Positions 1-8,314 of a stretch of 32,818 nt of DNA are shown here, piece after piece. The translations under genes were made by a program, and so were the position numbers. Source of the stretch: an uncultured Pedobacter sp. (GTDB lineage Bacteria > Bacteroidota > Bacteroidia > Sphingobacteriales > Sphingobacteriaceae); contig CAMLDJ010000032.1 in NCBI GenBank assembly GCA_946478755.1, positions 1 through 32,818 on the forward strand, read 5' to 3'. Numbering within the stretch: the stretch's first letter is position 1; each line of letters opens with the position of its first letter. The notes beneath the pieces were generated by a model that had not been told where the DNA came from, did no database searches, and saw nothing but the letters and a program-made list of their open reading frames with translations.

Positions 1-340
1 TATATCTGCATTCCTCAGCATATTTGCTGGTAGGATAGGTGTCTGCAAATGATTTGAATTGATATCTTGCGGTTGTGTAATCCTTTATTTTATAAAGGGT
101 CAAGGCATAGTGATAGTTTAACTCTTCAGCTTCGGCCCTTCCCCTGTATTTTTGAGACAGATCCTCAAACAGAATTAAAGCTTTTGAGTAATTTTTTTTG
201 TTATAGAGACGCATAGCCTCCTGATATTTTTTGGCGACGTCATTGCTCAATCTGATTTTTTCAAACTGGCTTTTGCAACCCGCAATAGTAAGGGTTATTA
301 TGGTGAAACTTAAGAGTAGTACGTGTTTAATTTTAAACAT
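1..340 (-). CDS. bamD: Outer membrane protein assembly factor BamD-like lipoprotein (5' part; cut by window edge)
   Basis: The N-terminal 113 residues are present; the rest lies beyond the left edge. The protein starts MFKIKHVLLL and has a lipoprotein signal ending in TIAGC, so the lipidated cysteine is residue 22. The mature part is rich in tetratricopeptide-type helices with patterns such as YQEAMRLYNKKNYSKALILF and FKSFADTYPTSKYAEEC, which are typical of the TPR repeats of BamD/YfiO. In the family, BamD is an inner-leaflet outer-membrane lipoprotein that works with BamA to insert beta-barrel proteins. That is a housekeeping role, unrelated to the pectin genes. The start is fixed because there is no other in-frame start before the signal peptide and a strong promoter lies immediately upstream. 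A generic TPR lipoprotein is the only realistic alternative. Confidence 0.85.
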   Translation of the reverse strand, partial: MFKIKHVLLLSFTIITLTIAGCKSQFEKIRLSNDVAKKYQEAMRLYNKKNYSKALILFEDLSQKYRGRAEAEELNYHYALTLYKIKDYTTARYQFKSFADTYPTSKYAEECRY

Positions 341-344
341 TCTG

Positions 345-375
345 CAAAGATAAGGTAATAATACGATAACGTCAA
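345..375 (-). promoter_or_regulatory. Bacteroidota-type promoter of bamD
   Basis: Reading the minus strand there is TTG (complement of 373-375), 20 bases, then TATCTTTG (complement of 345-352). This fits the Bacteroidota sigma-factor consensus TTTG-N19-21-TAnnTTTG, with a perfect -7 box. Only four bases separate the -7 box from the ATG, so transcription should start on or very near the start codon. Confidence 0.7.
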
Positions 376-500
376 TTAAAAATAACAGGACGCTAAGCTA
401 TGTAAAGGCTTTGACGGTAGCAAGACGTTAACATAATTTAACAAATGAACTTTTCCTCATCAATATACGGTTAATTAGTCAGTGTATCACCAAATGCAAA

Positions 501-528
501 CCGGGCTGTCTTTTTACAGATAGCCCGG
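501..528 (-). terminator. Hairpin after the siderophore receptor gene
   Basis: CCGGGCTGTC and GATAGCCCGG form a 10-bp GC-rich stem with one G-T type mismatch and an 8-base loop. It lies 25 bases beyond the stop codon of the receptor gene. On the minus strand it is followed by TTTGCATTT, a short interrupted T-run, so it is a plausible rho-independent terminator. Confidence 0.6.
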
Positions 529-553
529 CTGTTCATAGGTAAAATGTGATAGA

Positions 554-3046
554 TTAGAATTTGTAGGCTACAGTCGCCATAAATTGTCTAGGATTGATAG
601 GATTTACACTGTAGTTTTCGTGAACAAAGTAGTTTATCTCATCGGTGATGTTGGATAGTTTGCCAAGAATACTGAATCTTTTAAAGGCATATCCTGCGGA
701 CAGGTCAAAAGTCGTAAACCCATTTAATGGTATAACACCAGATGACGTTCCTAGTTTATTGGTATTTCTGCCACCATTCCGGTCGCCTGTATAGAATGCA
801 GAAGCACCGAGCTTTAGGCCCCTCAGTGTTCCATTTTGTACAGTATAAAACAAGGTGCCATTTGCTGTATTCTTTGTAGTTCCAACAAGCCGTTCTCCTT
901 CTTCAATGCCACCTGCAAAAGTTGGATTGCCGCTGCCATCTAAGACCGGGCTGCCATCAGGCTTTAATAATGCGGTTTTGTCTAAAGTTTCGGTATAGCG
1001 CATGTAGTTGTAACTATAACCGGCAATGAAGTTCAGGCCCTCTACTATTGTTGCAGTGATATCAAGCTCAATGCCATCGCTTTGTGTTTTTCCGGTAAAT
1101 TCCTTTAGATTTGCATCCGAATTGGGGGTGCCATTTGTGTTCAATAAAGCCTGTTGTGCAAACCTGTCATTTCTGATCTGATAAGCAGTAATATTCAGGG
1201 ACAATCTTCCATCAAGAAAGTCATTTTTTATCCCCGCTTCATACTGATCTATGATGGAAGGACCCATAGGTGCGTTCGTATTCACATTTATACCGCTGTT
1301 TGACGTGAAGTTATTCGCATAACTGGCATACAACGAAGTTGATTTGAAAGGCTGGTAGATCAATCCAAATTTTGGAGAAAAGGCCTTGTCAATTTTTAAC
1401 GCTGCAGTACCTTTGCTTTCCTGCCCGGTAGCTAAGGTATTGATTGTCGTTACAGGAGTTTCCTGAAAAGTCCATCTTATGCCAGCTAAAACTTTTAACT
1501 TGTCGGTAAGGCTGATCAGATCCTGTGCAAATCCGCCAAATCTGTTTACAGTAGCTTTAGTATTGGTGAGCAGTGTAGTTTCTGGCATGATAAAGTTTGA
1601 GGGGATATTAAATGATGTCGGATCTAAAAGATTGAGCTGATCATAATATTTTGAGTTTGCGGGAGTAGTTAGCTTGTTAGGGTTGCTAAAGCCAGCCGTA
1701 GTAATTTCAGATTGATCACCATCCACACCAACCAGCAGTTGGTGTACTATAGCCGCAGTTTTAAATGTACCATTCAGGTTAATCTGTTGATTGTACGTCA
1801 GCTCTCTGATTTTAGAGCGTGTGAGTGCACGGTACCATAAACCCTGCTCATTTGCAAAAGGGCGCTCGCTCGAAAAATAATTTCTGATATACGATTGAAC
1901 AGCAATAGAGGCACTTAACTTCCAGTTGTCACTGAATTTGTGGTTCAAAGCAGCCTGCAATGTTCCGGTATTTGTTTTGTTGTAAGCCCATGCTGTATTT
2001 ACGAACACATTTCTGGCTAAAGGCGATATGACATTTCCTACCGTTCCGATACCGAAATCAGGGGTAAAATCACTTTTCAGATAATCGGCCTGAACCAACA
2101 GATCAGTTTTTTCATTGATTTTATATAAAACAGACGGATTTATATAAATTCTGTCAGATTTTACTCCGTCTCTGTAACTTCCTGCTTTTTCATAGGAGCC
2201 GATCATCCGGTAAGCTATGTTTTCAGAAAGGGGGCCGTAGACATCAACTATTGGTTTATACATATCATAACTGCCAACCCGCATAGATACTTCACCACCC
2301 GCCTCAAATTTAGGCTTTTTGGTGACCATGTTTACAACGGCGCCTCCAGTAACACCTCCATAAAGTAAAGCGGCACTACCTTTAAGTACCTCAACTGACT
2401 CTAATGTACTGGCCTCAGGCATACCACCTATGGTTGTCCTGGCACCGTTCTTAAACACATTATTTGAACCAAGACTATAGCCTCTGGCATAAAAATTTTC
2501 ACCTACGGAACCGCGGTTGGCACCCAAGGCTACCCCGTTAACATTTTTCATCACATCACTCAATCGGTTTGCCTGCTGATCGGCAATAACCTTTGCGCCT
2601 ATAACCTGAACAGATTGTGGAAGATCTTTAGGCGCAATTGCTATTTTACCCAATGTGGTTGGCTTTTGGTTAGGACTTTTATATCCACTAATGGAAACTT
2701 CATCAAGCTGTGCCGAACTTTCTGAAAGGAGAAAATTAACTGTCGCTGTTTCTCCCTCTTTCACAGAAACTTTTTGCGTTTGAACCTGTAAACCTACAAA
2801 TGAAGTTTTTATCGTATAAGTTCCATTTTTTAAATTGATGAAAGTAAAATAACCGTCTTCATCGGAAAGCGTCTTTTTGCTGTTTTCAACGATATATATA
2901 TTTACATGGGGGGCAGGTTTCCCATCGTTTGTTCTTACCCTTCCCTTAATACTTCCACGTGCTGGCGCCGATGCGAGTTGAGAAAATGCTTCCTGGTTAA
3001 ACAAAAGCAGCGTTGTAATGATAAAAAATGTGTATAAATATCTCAT
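554..3046 (-). CDS. TonB-dependent siderophore-type outer membrane receptor
   Basis: An 830-residue outer-membrane receptor. Residues 1-22 are a signal peptide (cut before Q23). Residues about 30-105 are a carboxypeptidase-regulatory-like beta-sandwich (SIKGRVRTNDGKPAPHVNIY), a common N-terminal extension in Bacteroidota. The plug follows (KDLPQSVQVIG, RLSDVMKNVNGV, FYARGY, LESVEVLKGSAALLYGG, GGAVVNMVTKKP), then a 22-strand-type barrel ending in an aromatic residue (VAYKF). The 'DLPQSVQVI...LSDV...GV' and 'FYARGY' motifs are those of the ferrichrome/pyoverdine receptor branch rather than SusC. The expected job is TonB-driven uptake of a ferric siderophore; the ligand cannot be read from the sequence. 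The gene stands alone between its own promoter and terminator hairpin. It is probably iron-repressed, because a palindrome covers the expected transcription start. It is a neighbour of the pectin locus, not a member of it. Confidence 0.9.
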   Translation of the reverse strand: MRYLYTFFIITTLLLFNQEAFSQLASAPARGSIKGRVRTNDGKPAPHVNIYIVENSKKTLSDEDGYFTFINLKNGTYTIKTSFVGLQVQTQKVSVKEGETATVNFLLSESSAQLDEVSISGYKSPNQKPTTLGKIAIAPKDLPQSVQVIGAKVIADQQANRLSDVMKNVNGVALGANRGSVGENFYARGYSLGSNNVFKNGARTTIGGMPEASTLESVEVLKGSAALLYGGVTGGAVVNMVTKKPKFEAGGEVSMRVGSYDMYKPIVDVYGPLSENIAYRMIGSYEKAGSYRDGVKSDRIYINPSVLYKINEKTDLLVQADYLKSDFTPDFGIGTVGNVISPLARNVFVNTAWAYNKTNTGTLQAALNHKFSDNWKLSASIAVQSYIRNYFSSERPFANEQGLWYRALTRSKIRELTYNQQINLNGTFKTAAIVHQLLVGVDGDQSEITTAGFSNPNKLTTPANSKYYDQLNLLDPTSFNIPSNFIMPETTLLTNTKATVNRFGGFAQDLISLTDKLKVLAGIRWTFQETPVTTINTLATGQESKGTAALKIDKAFSPKFGLIYQPFKSTSLYASYANNFTSNSGINVNTNAPMGPSIIDQYEAGIKNDFLDGRLSLNITAYQIRNDRFAQQALLNTNGTPNSDANLKEFTGKTQSDGIELDITATIVEGLNFIAGYSYNYMRYTETLDKTALLKPDGSPVLDGSGNPTFAGGIEEGERLVGTTKNTANGTLFYTVQNGTLRGLKLGASAFYTGDRNGGRNTNKLGTSSGVIPLNGFTTFDLSAGYAFKRFSILGKLSNITDEINYFVHENYSVNPINPRQFMATVAYKF

Positions 3047-3054
3047 TTGCTTAT

Positions 3055-3069
3055 TTAGATTAATTCTAA
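3055..3069 (-). promoter_or_regulatory. Palindromic iron-box-like operator at the receptor start
   Basis: TTAGA-TTAAT-TCTAA is an inverted repeat with perfect 5-base arms. It lies 9 bases upstream of the receptor ATG and just downstream of the -7 box, so a bound repressor would cover the start of transcription. A weaker, similar element (TTTAGAATAAATTTAAA, 3112-3128) lies immediately upstream of the -33 box. Assignment to Fur is inferred from the siderophore receptor; it is not shown by the sequence. Confidence 0.5.
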
Positions 3070-3075
3070 TGGCCG

Positions 3076-3107
3076 CAAATGTAATGTGCTATAAGTTATT
3101 CGCCAAA
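3076..3107 (-). promoter_or_regulatory. Promoter of the siderophore receptor
   Basis: On the minus strand TTTG (complement of 3104-3107) is followed after 20 bases by TACATTTG (complement of 3076-3083). Both boxes match the Bacteroidota consensus TTTG / TAnnTTTG exactly, with normal spacing. Confidence 0.7.
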
Positions 3108-3221
3108 TTTATTTAGAATAAATTTAAATAAACTTTAAGAAGTTGTGTGACGGTAAAATCACGGTAGCGAATTAATTGAGAGGTTTGGAAGGATGCGATA
3201 TGCTTATTTGTTCATTTTAAC

Positions 3222-3258
3222 AGGAATAAAGGACCTTTCTTAAAGGCCCTTTATTCCT
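3222..3258 (-). terminator. Long inverted repeat after the small membrane protein gene
   Basis: AGGAATAAAGG (3222-3232) and CCTTTATTCCT (3248-3258) pair perfectly over 11 bp. Inside them CCTTT and AAAGG extend the stem, with one A-C mismatch and a 3-base loop. The hairpin begins 23 bases after the stop of the small minus-strand gene. It has no good T-tract on either side, so it may act as a weak terminator or as a 3'-end stabilizer. Confidence 0.55.
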
Positions 3259-3280
3259 TGATCTGAAATCCTTCTGTGAA

Positions 3281-3430
3281 TTAAGCTCTCCGTATCACCT
3301 TCAGCAGGATGGCTATAATAGCAATAACAAGAAGAATGTGAATAATGCCCCCTGTATAATATCCACCTAAAAAGCTGATGGCCCAGATGATCACTAAGAT
3401 GACTGCGATTACATAAAGTAGATTTCCCAT
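3281..3430 (-). CDS. Small two-helix membrane protein, Lmo0937 family
   Basis: A 49-residue protein reading MGNLLYVIAVILVIIWAISF, then LGGYYTGGIIH, a second hydrophobic stretch of about 14 residues, and a basic KVIRRA tail. Two transmembrane helices (about residues 4-21 and 29-43), joined by a glycine-rich turn, match the Lmo0937-like (DUF5670) family of tiny membrane proteins that is very common in soil Bacteroidota. The function of the family is not established; members are often near stress-related genes. The gene is transcribed alone. An inverted repeat (AAGACA-ATTA-TGTCTT, 3465-3480) lies about 35 bases upstream of its start and could be a regulatory site. Confidence 0.8.
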   Translation of the reverse strand: MGNLLYVIAVILVIIWAISFLGGYYTGGIIHILLVIAIIAILLKVIRRA

Positions 3431-3715
3431 GGTTGTATAGGTTAAGTTTAAATTGTTATTGAATAAGACAATTATGTCTTTTATAGCTTAACAAAACAGT
3501 TCAAATAAAGTTTTACACCCCACACAGTCGATATCTATCGCATCCTTTACATCCTACCGCTTAATCGGGTCTACTAATTTCGCCTTCAGGTCTATAAGCA
3601 GAAAAGCTCTTGCGGAAAACGATTGCATAGTTTTAAAAGCCTATGTTCTTTTTTTATTAATGGATAGTGTTTATTCTTGTTATCACCAGATATAAATGTG
3701 TATGTATAAGTTTGT
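3431..3715. other. Divergent intergenic region with a candidate operator (site A)
   Basis: This 285-base stretch separates the minus-strand small membrane protein from the plus-strand sensor gene. It holds the inverted repeat at 3465-3480 near the former and, 90 bases before the sensor start, the word AACGATTGC (3618-3626) shared with two other intergenic regions. A perfect TAnnTTTG word (TAAGTTTG, 3707-3714) lies one base before the sensor ATG but has no TTG at a proper distance. Confidence 0.5.
3614..3635 (+). promoter_or_regulatory. Candidate LacI-type operator, site A (before the HTCS gene)
   Basis: The core AACGATTGC at 3618-3626 is preceded by GAA and followed by ATAGTTTTA. Around the central CG the bases G, A, A and T, T, C at positions 2, 3 and 5 on each side are symmetric (G.AA.CG.TT.C), the usual layout of LacI-family operators. 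The next eight bases, TAGTTTTA (3628-3635), differ from the -7 consensus TAnnTTTG at one position, so a bound repressor would touch the promoter. The same core occurs at 17672 and 27926. Confidence 0.5.
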
Positions 3716-6700
3716 ATGATGCTTAAAAGAACCGCGCTGTATGGTGTTATCTTACTGCTGTTTTTGACAGTAAAGGGTACTGCTCAGCTCAAATGCAAGA
3801 TAGAGCATTATTCAACAGAGGATGGTTTGTCGCATGATGGAGTAATGAGTATCCTGAAAGACCGGGACGGCTTTATGTGGTTTGGCAGCTGGGATGGTAT
3901 TAACAGGTTCGACGGGCATAACTTTGTTTCCTATAAAACCAGACCCGGTGACAGCTCCAGTTTGAAAATTAACAGAGTTGATAACATAAAGGAAGATCAG
4001 GATGGTTACCTATGGCTGGAGGTATATGACAACCAGGTATATCGGTTCAATAAAAAAAATAATAAATTTCTTTCCATATCAGATATTCTTGCAGAGAAAA
4101 AGATGAAAAATGTCTTATTTACCGGAGTGGTAATGGCAGGCAAGAATGGGGTATGGTTAACAACTTTTGATAAAGGTATATTTGGCATAAGAAACAGGAC
4201 TGATGCCAAACCTGAAATTACAAGGTACAGCACAAACTCAAATGATGGCTTTCGCTTGTACTCGGACAGGGTTAATTTCGTACATGGAGATGCGCAGGGA
4301 AATATGTGGATTGGTACATCAGGGGGAATTAATTGCTTGTCATCAGATCGGTCAGGAATTTACAAAAATAAGATCATTGATACTCGATTTGCCCGGGGAA
4401 GGATATTTACCTGCGCTGCTGAGGAAAAAGAGTATATATGGTTTGGCACGGGAGATGGTCAATTACTCCGATATGATAAGACTTCAGGCCGGTTTACGAA
4501 GAAAAGGATTTCGGGCGATAGGGTAAATGATCTGCATATAGCTAAAAGTGGGCAAAGCATTTACGCGACGGTTTACCGGGAGGTCATCACCATAAATAAA
4601 ACAAGCCTGGAAACTGCTGTATCTTCTTATGCGGGAGTGGGTCCATTGCTATCTATATATGAAGATAGATCAGGGCTTTTATGGATAGAGCCCGAAAAAC
4701 ATGGCCTGGTAAAATACAATCCGATATCCCGGACATTTAAGTACTTTTTCCAGGAGAATGATGCCAATTTTTTCAACACGGCGAAGGAATACAAGGTTTT
4801 TGAAGATCATACTGGCCGGGTCTGGATGAGTATGAAAGGGGGTGGTTTTGGTTATTATAATCGGATGACTGATGCTGTCGAGTATTTTTATAATAAACCC
4901 GGCTCGGCTGATCATCAATTTTCAAACATTGTGATCTCTAGCTATCTCGACCCTTCGGGTGTATTGTGGCTAAGTACAAGAGATCGGGGGATGGAGAAAA
5001 TTATTTTTCAGGCGAATGATTTTAAACATAGTCTGCTGGTTACCCATACGCTTAATAAGTCTGACAATGAGATAAGAGGTATCTTCTACGATAGCAACCA
5101 GCGACTATGGCTGGGTTCAAAATCAGGGCGCTTATATGTTTACCAAAATGGTAAAAAAGTCGACGATATCTTTGTAAACAAACCGGAAGGAAATATAGGT
5201 CTGATCTATGATATCATCCAGGACCATACTGGAACAATATGGTTGGGGACAAAGGGAAACGGGCTGTATAGAGCGACGCCAATTGACCGGGCGGGGTCGA
5301 GATATAAGCTCAAACATTTTAAGGCCGATAAAAATAACATTAACAGCCTGAGCAGCGACCTGGTCTATTCTATTTTAGAAGATAAAAAAGGCAGGATATG
5401 GGTCGCGACCTATCAATATGGCATCAATCTGCTCATACCGGACGGCAATGAAGCGCGTTTCGTGAACAACCATAATTCCTTTAAAAATTATCCTGTAGGG
5501 TCCTGGAAAGCGAGACACCTGGAACAGGCTGCAGATGGCAAGATCTGGGTTGGAACGACCAATGGGCTGGTGATATTTGATCCCAATAAGGGAGAGCCTG
5601 ATAATTATGTGTTTAAAAGTTATGGCAAGGTACCGGGTGATAAAAACAGCCTGGGGAATAACGATGCACAGTTTATTTACAGAGACAGTAAGGACAGGAT
5701 GTGGATAGCCACTTCCGGAGGTGGCTTAAACAAGGTAATTGAATCATCTGATAAGGGCGTTAAGTTTAAGGCATACACGAAAGAAGATGGTCTGCCAAGT
5801 GATTATATTTTAAGCATTGTAGAAGATAATACGCATAATCTTTGGCTGGGTACTGAAAACGGTATTTCTAAGTTTAACCCCGAACAGCAAAAATTCAGAA
5901 ATTATGACTCTTATGACGGTTTACCGAAAACCGGTCTTTCGGAAGGCTCAAGTTTAAGGCTGCCGGACGGTCGTCTGCTTTTTGGCTGTCTTAATGGTTA
6001 CATTACTTTTAATCCGGCCGCAGTTACCGATCAGAAAATCAGAGCAAAAATAGCATTTACTAATTTTCAGATCAATAATAAGGATGTGGTCCCGGCGGCA
6101 AAAGAGTCGCCACTGGATATGGATATCAACGACACAAAAGAGGTTGAACTCGAATATAATGAGAACATCATTAGTATAGACTTTACCGTATTGGATTACC
6201 GTTCCGCCAATAAACAGGTGTATGCTTACCGGTTAAATGGTTTTGATCCCGAATGGCATGTGGTGAAAAATCAGAGGAAGGCTACCTATACCAACCTGCC
6301 TCCGGGGAAATATGTTTTTGAAGTTAAAAGTTTGAATTCTGATCTGTATGATGGCTTGCCTATAAAAAAGCTTTCAATAAAAATTGCGCCGCCACCATGG
6401 CGCACATTATGGGCATATATGCTGTATATCATTTTGTTTGCTATCTTAATAGAGGTAGCCCGTAGAATTGCGTTTACAATGATCCGGCTACGAAATAGAA
6501 TTACGGTTGAGCAACGTTTAACAGAGCTCAAACTTAGTTTTTTTACAAATATTTCTCATGAGCTGCGGACACCTTTAACCCTGATCGTAAACCCTATTGA
6601 GGAGATATCCAGACAGGAGCAGCTTTCACCAAAAGGATTGGAGTATATCAATGTAGTACGTCGGAATACCAACCGCATGGTTAGGTTCATCAACCAGTTG

Positions 6701-8104
6701 CTGGACTTTAGAAAGGCCCAGAGTGGGAAAATGAAACTTAAAATCACGAATACAAATATACTGGCTTTAGTAGACGATATTGCCGCGCACTTTTCTGATG
6801 TGGCCAATGAGAAACAAATAGAGCTGGTGGTTTCTGCGCGAGTGAAAATGCTTTTTGCCCGGGTTGACGCCGAAAAGCTGGATATTGTGATCTACAATTT
6901 ATTGTCTAACGCATTTAAGTTTACACCGGAACATAAAGTGATTAGTGTTGTGATTGATGTAGAGGATAAGACAGGTTTTTTTACCATCCAGGTAATTGAT
7001 CAGGGAATCGGTGTTCCGGCGGATAAGCTGAATGATATCTTTGAACTTTACTATGAGGTAGAGAAGGCCCCTGGAAATAGTCTTGAAGGAACAGGGATTG
7101 GTCTTGCGCTATGTAAAGAGATCGTAGGTTTGCACCAGGGTAATATTGAGGCCCGGAACAATAGTAATGAGGGACTCACCGTTGTGCTTACATTGCCTTT
7201 AGGGATTGAAAATACTGAAGAGGAACAAGGTTTAATGACCGGAAGCTTATCGCAGCCCCAACACATGGAGTCGAATATTGCCCTGCCGGAACGGGCAGCA
7301 TTTAATTTACCCGCAAAAGATAAAGACCGGTTGCCATTGGTACTGCTTGTAGACGACAATAACGAATTAAGGAGATTTCTGGCCGACCAGTTGAAGGAAT
7401 ATTATCATATTGTTGAGGCCAGGGACGGAAAAGAAGGGCTGGATTTAGCACTTGAGCTGGTCCCTGATTTGGTAATCAGTGACGTAATGATGCCTGTAAT
7501 GGATGGAATCCAGTTGCTGGATCAATTAAAAGGACTCGTAACCACGAGTCATATCCCGGTAATTCTGCTCACGGCCAAATCGTCTGTTGAAAATCAGATT
7601 GAAGGGCTAAGGTACGGGGCTGACTATTACATTACCAAGCCATTCCAGACTGACTTTATTCTCGCTTCAATAGATAACTTGTTAAAACAACGTAAAAAAG
7701 TATTTGATACTTTGTTGGCTACTAAAAAAACACTTGAACTTAGCCCCGGAGAGATTATCATTACTTCTAAAGACGAGAGCTTCCTGAAGGATATTATCGA
7801 TATTGTTGAAAACGGAATGGTTGATGTAGCATTTAACATTGATACCGTAGCAGAATCTATTGGAATGGGGCGCACAACATTTTATAAAAAGTTTAAAAGC
7901 CTGACCGATCTGGCGCCTGTCGAATTTGTAAGGGAAATGCGCTTAAAACGCGCCAAACAATTCCTCGATGCAAATGGGCACAACATTTCTGAAATTGCCT
8001 ATGCTGTTGGATTTAACAGTGCCAAATATTTCAGCACCTGCTTTAAAGAAGCCTATGGTGTTTCCCCAAGTGAATATTTAAAGTCAAAAGGCCTGAAAAG
8101 CTAA
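3716..8104 (+). CDS. Hybrid two-component system sensor/regulator (HTCS)
   Basis: A 1462-residue one-protein signalling system. Order: signal peptide (1-23); fourteen beta-propeller blades (about 25-790), each with a WxG/WIGT-like core such as MWFGSWDGINRFDG, MWIGTSGGINCL and LWLGTENGISKFNP; a Y_Y_Y domain (about 816-877, YRLNGFDPEWHVV); one membrane helix (about 896-918); a histidine kinase with SHELRTPLTL (phospho-acceptor H948), the N-box NLLSNAFKF and G-boxes DQGIGVP and GTGIGLAL; a receiver with acidic pair D1213-D1214, phospho-acceptor D1256 and K1308; and a C-terminal AraC-type helix-turn-helix (about 1365-1462). Fourteen blades fit the double seven-bladed sensor of the family, which binds imported oligosaccharides in the periplasm. 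Its position beside susC1 makes oligogalacturonides or related pectin fragments the likely signal. All catalytic residues are intact. The start could be either ATG of the ATGATG pair at 3716. Confidence 0.95.
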   Translation: MMLKRTALYGVILLLFLTVKGTAQLKCKIEHYSTEDGLSHDGVMSILKDRDGFMWFGSWDGINRFDGHNFVSYKTRPGDSSSLKINRVDNIKEDQDGYLWLEVYDNQVYRFNKKNNKFLSISDILAEKKMKNVLFTGVVMAGKNGVWLTTFDKGIFGIRNRTDAKPEITRYSTNSNDGFRLYSDRVNFVHGDAQGNMWIGTSGGINCLSSDRSGIYKNKIIDTRFARGRIFTCAAEEKEYIWFGTGDGQLLRYDKTSGRFTKKRISGDRVNDLHIAKSGQSIYATVYREVITINKTSLETAVSSYAGVGPLLSIYEDRSGLLWIEPEKHGLVKYNPISRTFKYFFQENDANFFNTAKEYKVFEDHTGRVWMSMKGGGFGYYNRMTDAVEYFYNKPGSADHQFSNIVISSYLDPSGVLWLSTRDRGMEKIIFQANDFKHSLLVTHTLNKSDNEIRGIFYDSNQRLWLGSKSGRLYVYQNGKKVDDIFVNKPEGNIGLIYDIIQDHTGTIWLGTKGNGLYRATPIDRAGSRYKLKHFKADKNNINSLSSDLVYSILEDKKGRIWVATYQYGINLLIPDGNEARFVNNHNSFKNYPVGSWKARHLEQAADGKIWVGTTNGLVIFDPNKGEPDNYVFKSYGKVPGDKNSLGNNDAQFIYRDSKDRMWIATSGGGLNKVIESSDKGVKFKAYTKEDGLPSDYILSIVEDNTHNLWLGTENGISKFNPEQQKFRNYDSYDGLPKTGLSEGSSLRLPDGRLLFGCLNGYITFNPAAVTDQKIRAKIAFTNFQINNKDVVPAAKESPLDMDINDTKEVELEYNENIISIDFTVLDYRSANKQVYAYRLNGFDPEWHVVKNQRKATYTNLPPGKYVFEVKSLNSDLYDGLPIKKLSIKIAPPPWRTLWAYMLYIILFAILIEVARRIAFTMIRLRNRITVEQRLTELKLSFFTNISHELRTPLTLIVNPIEEISRQEQLSPKGLEYINVVRRNTNRMVRFINQLLDFRKAQSGKMKLKITNTNILALVDDIAAHFSDVANEKQIELVVSARVKMLFARVDAEKLDIVIYNLLSNAFKFTPEHKVISVVIDVEDKTGFFTIQVIDQGIGVPADKLNDIFELYYEVEKAPGNSLEGTGIGLALCKEIVGLHQGNIEARNNSNEGLTVVLTLPLGIENTEEEQGLMTGSLSQPQHMESNIALPERAAFNLPAKDKDRLPLVLLVDDNNELRRFLADQLKEYYHIVEARDGKEGLDLALELVPDLVISDVMMPVMDGIQLLDQLKGLVTTSHIPVILLTAKSSVENQIEGLRYGADYYITKPFQTDFILASIDNLLKQRKKVFDTLLATKKTLELSPGEIIITSKDESFLKDIIDIVENGMVDVAFNIDTVAESIGMGRTTFYKKFKSLTDLAPVEFVREMRLKRAKQFLDANGHNISEIAYAVGFNSAKYFSTCFKEAYGVSPSEYLKSKGLKS

Positions 8105-8106
8105 GC

Positions 8107-8125
8107 AAACCTATAAAATAGGTTT
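8107..8125 (+). terminator. Hairpin directly after the HTCS gene
   Basis: AAACCTAT (8107-8114), loop AAA, ATAGGTTT (8118-8125) is a perfect 8-bp inverted repeat beginning two bases after the stop codon. The T-run on its right side is part of the stem and continues one base. It probably ends HTCS transcription and separates it from susC1. Confidence 0.5.
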
Positions 8126-8142
8126 TGAGACCGTAATGATAG

Positions 8143-8201
8143 TTTTTGGATGTTTTTGGTCAAAATTTGAACCTCAAAAATATCCTTGTTGGGTAAGTTT
8201 G
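8143..8201 (+). promoter_or_regulatory. Candidate control region of susC1
   Basis: TTTTTGG occurs twice with a 10-base period (8143-8149 and 8153-8159), one helical turn apart, as expected for an AraC-type HTCS binding region. TCAAA-A-TTTGA (8160-8170) is a perfect inverted repeat directly after it. A perfect -7-like word TAAGTTTG lies at 8194-8201, 24 bases after the TTTG at 8166-8169; that spacing is longer than normal, as at promoters needing an activator. This would give a leader of about 107 bases before susC1. Confidence 0.35.
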
Positions 8202-8314
8202 TTCAAAACGAATAACCAAATATTAAACCATTCGAGCATTCCATCAGATCTCAGTTTTCATGAGCGTGCATGAATAGCATATTTGGTTCATAACAAGTAA
8301 CCTAAATATAGACT

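Noticed and set aside
3707..3715. Perfect -7 word TAAGTTTG one base before the HTCS ATGATG, which would make that mRNA leaderless
   Set aside because: The nearest upstream TTG is 27 bases away, too far for a -33 box, and the site A region offers a better-placed promoter. I keep it only as a remark.
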